64,000 bases of DNA, taken from assembly GCF_003173615.1 (NCBI RefSeq), contig NZ_QGNA01000003.1, positions 842,723-906,722 of the forward strand. Direction: 5' to 3'. This document shows, piece by piece, positions 61,510 to 64,000 of the stretch (positions are counted from its first letter, which is position 1; each line of letters starts with the position of its first letter). The position numbers were made by a program, and so were the translations under genes. This DNA comes from Falsiroseomonas bella (lineage in GTDB: Bacteria; Pseudomonadota; Alphaproteobacteria; Acetobacterales; Acetobacteraceae). Below the pieces are notes generated by a model. That model did no database searches and was not told the origin of the DNA. It saw nothing but the letters and a program-made list of their open reading frames with translations.

Positions 61510-61734
61510 ATGAAGCCCGACATCCACCCCGAATACCACGAGATCAACGTCATCATGACCGATGGCAGCGCGTTCAAGACGCGGTCCTGCTGGGGCAAGG
61601 AAGGCGACACGCTGCGCCTCGACATCGACCCGAAGTCGCACCCGGCCTGGACCGGCCAGCAGCGCGTGGTGGACACGGGCGGCCAGATCGCGAAGTTCAA
61701 CAAGAAGTTCGCCGGCATCGGCGTGAAGAAGTAA
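61510..61734 (+). CDS. rpmE: 50S ribosomal protein L31
   Basis: 74 residues: [47 protein letters not shown] and [19 protein letters not shown] match the alphaproteobacterial L31. It lacks the CxxC zinc pairs of the zinc-binding form, so it does not need zinc. The ATG at 61510 is preceded by GAGCGCGATC, a weak Shine-Dalgarno. Confidence 0.97.
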   Translation: MKPDIHPEYHEINVIMTDGSAFKTRSCWGKEGDTLRLDIDPKSHPAWTGQQRVVDTGGQIAKFNKKFAGIGVKK

Positions 61735-61752
61735 GGCGCGCCGCGCCACCCC

Positions 61753-61774
61753 GGGGGGCGTCGTTCCGCCCCCC
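61753..61774 (+). terminator. Hairpin after rpmE
   Basis: GGGGGGCG / CGCCCCCC with a 6-base loop, followed by TT, 18 bases after the rpmE stop codon; a weak-tailed terminator that may also shield the Hsp20 leader from read-through. Confidence 0.6.
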
Positions 61775-61897
61775 TTGAAGCGCGGGTTCCCGCTCGCCAA
61801 GTCGTGGTCGCTGGGCGTGCCCGATCGGGGCGTCCGGCGCGGACCGGAAGGCTCGCCCGTTCTCGGGGGGCCGCAGATCCCGGGCCGCAACGCCATC

Positions 61898-61919
61898 GAG
61901 CTTGCTGAACGAGGAGCTC
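61898..61919 (+). promoter_or_regulatory. ROSE-like RNA thermometer hairpin covering the Hsp20 Shine-Dalgarno
   Basis: GAGCTTGCT (61898-61906), then GAAC, then GAGGAGCTC (61911-61919): outer GAGCT pairs with AGCTC, and the Shine-Dalgarno GAGGAG faces the TTGCT stretch. ROSE elements of rhizobial and other proteobacterial small heat-shock genes have a U(U/C)GCU segment paired loosely with the AGGA of the ribosome site and open as temperature rises. The start codon follows five bases after the hairpin. Confidence 0.5.
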
Positions 61920-61924
61920 CACTG

Positions 61925-62398
61925 ATGAACGCTTTCGACGTTTCCCCGCTGATGCGCGCCGCCATCGGCTTCGACCGCATGGCCCGCCTGGTCGAGACGG
62001 CCCGCGCCGCCTCCGAGGGCCCGTCCTACCCGCCCTACAACATCGAGAAGACCGCCGAGGACGCCTATGTCCTGACCATGGCGGTGGCCGGCTTCGGCCC
62101 GAACGACATCGAACTGACGGTGCATGAGAACACGCTGACGGTCGCCGGCAAGGCACCGCAGCCCGCCGAGCAGGGCCGCGTGCTGTACCGCGGCATCGCC
62201 GGCCGCGCCTTCGAGCGTCGCTTCGTGCTGGCCGACCATATCGTGGTGGATGGTGCGGATCTCGAGAACGGCCTGCTGCATGTCTCGCTGAAGCGCGTGG
62301 TGCCGGAGGCGCTGAAGCCCCGCCGGATCCAGATCCAGGGCGCCGCGCCGAAGGTGATCGAGGCCAACGAGCAGGCGCAGCCGGCCCAGGCCGCGTAG
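61925..62398 (+). CDS. Hsp20-family small heat-shock protein (IbpA-like)
   Basis: 157 residues: N-terminal helical segment (DVSPLMRAAIGFDRMARLVETA), the alpha-crystallin domain (YPPYNIEKTAEDAYVLTMAVAGFGPNDIELTVHENTLTVAGK, then ERRFVLADHIVVDGADLENGLLHVSLKRVVPE) and a C-terminal RRIQIQG, the I-x-I oligomerisation motif. It binds unfolding proteins at high temperature. Expression is likely controlled by the ROSE-like hairpin just before the start. A strong terminator follows 26 bases after the stop. Confidence 0.95.
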   Translation: MNAFDVSPLMRAAIGFDRMARLVETARAASEGPSYPPYNIEKTAEDAYVLTMAVAGFGPNDIELTVHENTLTVAGKAPQPAEQGRVLYRGIAGRAFERRFVLADHIVVDGADLENGLLHVSLKRVVPEALKPRRIQIQGAAPKVIEANEQAQPAQAA

Positions 62399-62423
62399 GC
62401 CTGCCCGATCGGGCCCGACCCGG

Positions 62424-62452
62424 AGCCGGCGGAGCGATCCGCCGGCTTTTTT
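62424..62452 (+). terminator. Intrinsic terminator of hsp20
   Basis: Ten-bp perfect stem AGCCGGCGGA / TCCGCCGGCT with loop GCGA, followed by TTTTTTCG. Confidence 0.95.
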
Positions 62453-62480
62453 CGTTTCGCGCACAGTGGCCCCCTCCCCG

Positions 62481-62555
62481 CCCTCCCCCGCACAGCGGGG
62501 GAGGGAGAAGAAAGAACGCACGTCACCAAGCCCTCCCCCGCAGTGCGGGGGAGGG
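62481..62555. repeat. Two copies of a 25-bp palindrome
   Basis: CCCTCCCCCGC, three bases, GCGGGGGAGGG occurs at 62481-62505 (centre ACA) and 62531-62555 (centre AGT), 50 bp apart. Palindromes of this CCCTCCCC type are scattered through many high-G+C proteobacterial genomes between genes. They lie downstream of both the hsp20 gene and the convergent DUF559 gene. Confidence 0.8.
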
Positions 62556-62570
62556 TTGGGAGGGGGCACG

Positions 62571-62948
62571 CTACCGGAAGTCTCGGCCGAGCCGTTCCCT
62601 CAGATGGCGTGAAATATCCTCGAGCACGCCCTCCAGATTCCCCAGCACGTCGTTGTTCCAATATCGAAGCACCAGCCAGCCCGCCGCGGAGAGCGCAGCG
62701 TCGCGCCGTGCATCCCGGGCGCCGCCGTGCTGGCCGCCGTCCACCTCCACGATCACCAGAGCCTCGACACAGGCAAAATCCACGACATAGGGGGGCACAG
62801 GATGCTGCCGGCGGAATCGCGCGCCGAGGGCGTCGCGCCGCAACGCCGCCCAGAGCCTGGCTTCGGCATCGGTGCCGGCGCCGCGAAGGCCGCGCGCCCG
62901 CGCGATCAGCGCGCGCGGCGTCCAGCCCCGTCCGTCCGCCCCGCTCAC
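62571..62948 (-). CDS. DUF559 / Vsr-like endonuclease-fold protein
   Basis: 125 residues of the DUF559 family: RGLRGAGTDAEARLWAALRRDALGARFRRQHPVPPYVVDFACVEALVIVEVDGGQH contains the nuclease-fold core with Asp in VVDF and Glu-x-Asp (EVDGGQH), as in restriction-endonuclease-like domains. The C-terminal RYWNNDVLGNLEGVLEDI is diagnostic. Biological role unknown; relatives are often found near restriction or repair genes. Its start overlaps the DUF1192 stop (ATGA). Confidence 0.9.
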   Translation of the reverse strand: MSGADGRGWTPRALIARARGLRGAGTDAEARLWAALRRDALGARFRRQHPVPPYVVDFACVEALVIVEVDGGQHGGARDARRDAALSAAGWLVLRYWNNDVLGNLEGVLEDISRHLRERLGRDFR

Positions 62949-63133
62949 CCCGGCTTGCGGAAGAAAAGATCCGCGGCGGCCTTGGTGGCGTCGCGCTTGG
63001 CGATCTCGCGCTCGGCGCGGGCGATCTCCTCGCGCAGCTCGGCGATATAGGCGCGCAGTTCCTCCACCCCCCAGCGGTCGATCACCGGCGGCTGGAAGCG
63101 GTTGGCGGGGCGCGGGCCCTCGGGTTCCTCCAT
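62945..63133 (-). CDS. DUF1192 family protein
   Basis: 62 residues: PPVIDRWGVEELRAYIAELREEIARAEREIAKRDA is a coiled-coil-like helix typical of the alphaproteobacterial DUF1192 family, small proteins of unknown role usually next to housekeeping genes. Translation is coupled to the DUF559 gene downstream. It is divergent from trcR. Confidence 0.9.
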   Translation of the reverse strand: MEEPEGPRPANRFQPPVIDRWGVEELRAYIAELREEIARAEREIAKRDATKAAADLFFRKPG

Positions 63134-63160
63134 CTCCTATCCCCCTCGCATCCTTGGGCT

Positions 63161-63189
63161 TTGACCAGGCAACATACGGTCCTTATATC
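63161..63189 (+). promoter_or_regulatory. Candidate promoter of trcR
   Basis: TTGACC (63161-63166), exactly 17 bp, TATATC (63184-63189), a near-consensus sigma-70 promoter about 100 bp before the trcR start. Confidence 0.65.
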
Positions 63190-63289
63190 CCAACCCGACG
63201 AGGCGGGGGCGCCTCGGCGGGCGTGTGGCTCGCCCGCGGCCCGGCCATGCCCTGACGACAACCGAGGCCAGGAAGCGAAGACGCGACCG

Positions 63290-63859
63290 ATGAAGACGCC
63301 GCTGATGCCGAAGGCCACCGCCGTGTGGCTGATCGACAAGACCTCCCTTTCCTTCGACCAGATCGCCGACTTCGTCGGCATGCACCCGCTGGAGGTGCAG
63401 GCGATCGCGGATGGCGAGGTGGCGCAGGGCATCGTCGGCTACGACCCGATCGCCAACGGCCAGCTCGCGCGGGAGGAGATCGGCAAGGGCGAGGCCGATC
63501 CCAGCTACCGCCTGCAACTGCTGGACAGCGCGATCCCGCTGCCCAAGGCGCGCGGCAAGGGCGCCCGCTACATCCCCGTGGCGAAGCGCAACGAACGCCC
63601 GGACGCCATCGCCTGGCTGCTGCGGAACTTCCCGCAGCTCTCGGACCCGCAGGTCGTCAAGCTGCTCGCCACCACGAAGGAGACGATCCAGAAGGTGCGA
63701 GACAAGACGCATCCGAACACCGCGAACATCAAGCCGCGGGACCCGGTGACGCTCGGCCTCTGCACCCAGACCGCGCTGAACGAGGCGGTGGCGGCGGCGA
63801 ATGCGCGCACCGGCGCGACCAACACCACGCCGATCATGCCGGCGGACGACGCGGCCTGA
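63290..63859 (+). CDS. trcR: Cell-cycle transcriptional regulator TrcR (DUF1013)
   Basis: 189 residues: MKTPLMPKATAVWLIDKTSLSFDQIADFVGMHPLEVQAIADGEVAQGIVGYDPI and the C-terminal AIAWLLRNFPQLSDPQVVKLLATTKETIQKVRDKTHPNTANIKPRDPVTLGLCTQTALNEAV are diagnostic. In alphaproteobacteria this essential protein works in the CtrA cell-cycle network. The start is the ATG at 63290; the readable upstream frame in the DUF1192 region is antisense. The promoter candidate lies just upstream. Confidence 0.95.
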   Translation: MKTPLMPKATAVWLIDKTSLSFDQIADFVGMHPLEVQAIADGEVAQGIVGYDPIANGQLAREEIGKGEADPSYRLQLLDSAIPLPKARGKGARYIPVAKRNERPDAIAWLLRNFPQLSDPQVVKLLATTKETIQKVRDKTHPNTANIKPRDPVTLGLCTQTALNEAVAAANARTGATNTTPIMPADDAA

Positions 63860-63952
63860 CGTTCCTGGTCGGGGCCTAGGTCCTGAACCCAAAGTCCTTG
63901 CTGCGACGCGACGCGATCTGATTCACCGTCGGAGTTGACGGGGGATAGGGGC

Positions 63953-64000
63953 ATGTCGCGGTTCGATTTGAGCGAGGCGGAGTGGCGGATCATCGAGCCG
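63953..64000 (+). CDS. IS5-family transposase, 5' fragment cut by the window edge
   Basis: MSRFDLSEAEWRIIEP, 16 codons, then the window ends. This N-terminus is typical of short IS5-family transposases (DDE, DUF4096 domain). A Shine-Dalgarno-like GGGGGATAGGGGC stands in front. A CTAG at 63876-63879 followed by GTCCTGAACCC may be the left insertion boundary, close to the trcR stop, but the inverted repeat partner lies outside. Confidence 0.7.
   Translation, partial: MSRFDLSEAEWRIIEP

Noticed and set aside
63870..63952. Defined left end of an IS element
   Set aside because: A CTAG followed by GTCCTGAACCC fits a plausible boundary but the right inverted repeat lies outside the window, so it is not annotated as a feature.

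Overview
The window is very G+C-rich DNA, almost fully coding, from an alphaproteobacterium. Signs of the class are a COQ9-family protein, an ATP12-type F1-ATPase assembly chaperone, the zinc-free alphaproteobacterial form of ribosomal protein L31, a TrcR (DUF1013) cell-cycle regulator with a DUF1192 neighbour, bacteriophytochromes with HWE-type kinase modules, and many TRAP, ABC and TTT substrate-binding proteins. That mix and the base composition suggest a Roseomonas-like member of the Acetobacteraceae; this is inference, because no rRNA gene is present.

Layout. 1-9.4 kb: truncated malic enzyme, a GST/VOC pair, two tandem bacteriophytochrome kinases (the upstream one degenerate), tRNA-Leu(GAG) and lipB. 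9.4-13 kb: an accessory patch with an orphan ParD-like antitoxin and an MmeI-like restriction-modification enzyme. 13-15.6 kb: an acyl-CoA dehydrogenase-like flavoprotein divergent from an HxlR regulator, then a truncated haemoglobin; an identical palindrome design lies before both the divergent pair and the globin. 15.5-20.8 kb: housekeeping genes (DEAD-box helicase, acylphosphatase, ATP12, COQ9, peptide deformylase, rpsU). 20.9-31.7 kb: a class III aminotransferase, then a TetR regulator divergent from a three-subunit molybdenum hydroxylase followed by a DctPQM TRAP transporter, a TTT-type receptor and an Asp/Glu racemase-like protein. 31.7-37.9 kb: a double cold-shock-domain RGG-like protein, an FAD amino-acid dehydrogenase with an AtzH-like partner, an aspzincin-like lipoprotein, a GH1-like protein, ChaB and an Arg-Asp-repeat secreted protein. 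38-45 kb: an M20 amidohydrolase with a complete Dpp/Opp-type ABC transporter. 45-51.7 kb: a TAXI-TRAP system coupled to an ABC-type binding protein, two small membrane proteins and an orphan family 5 binding protein. 51.8-60.4 kb: two CBS proteins, a PEP-CTERM protein and a 1875-residue RTX protein. 60.4-64 kb: pyridoxal kinase, rpmE, Hsp20 with a ROSE-like leader, a DUF559 nuclease-like protein, DUF1192, TrcR, and the start of an IS5-type transposase at the edge.

How the genes fit together. Much of the window serves scavenging of organic acids, amides, amino acids and peptides: four transporter classes sit beside oxidative or hydrolytic enzymes that could act on the imported compounds. Many genes are translationally coupled by ATGA overlaps (GST/VOC, acylphosphatase/ATP12, def/COQ9, the Mo-hydroxylase subunits, FAD dehydrogenase/AtzH, dppD/dppF-like, TAXI permease/binding protein, DUF559/DUF1192). 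The observations most worth following are the apparently blind phytochrome paralogue, the paired HxlR operator candidates that tie a globin to a flavoprotein, a four-hairpin repeat whose stems covary between copies, and the TAXI-TRAP operon with an unexpected ABC-type binding protein.
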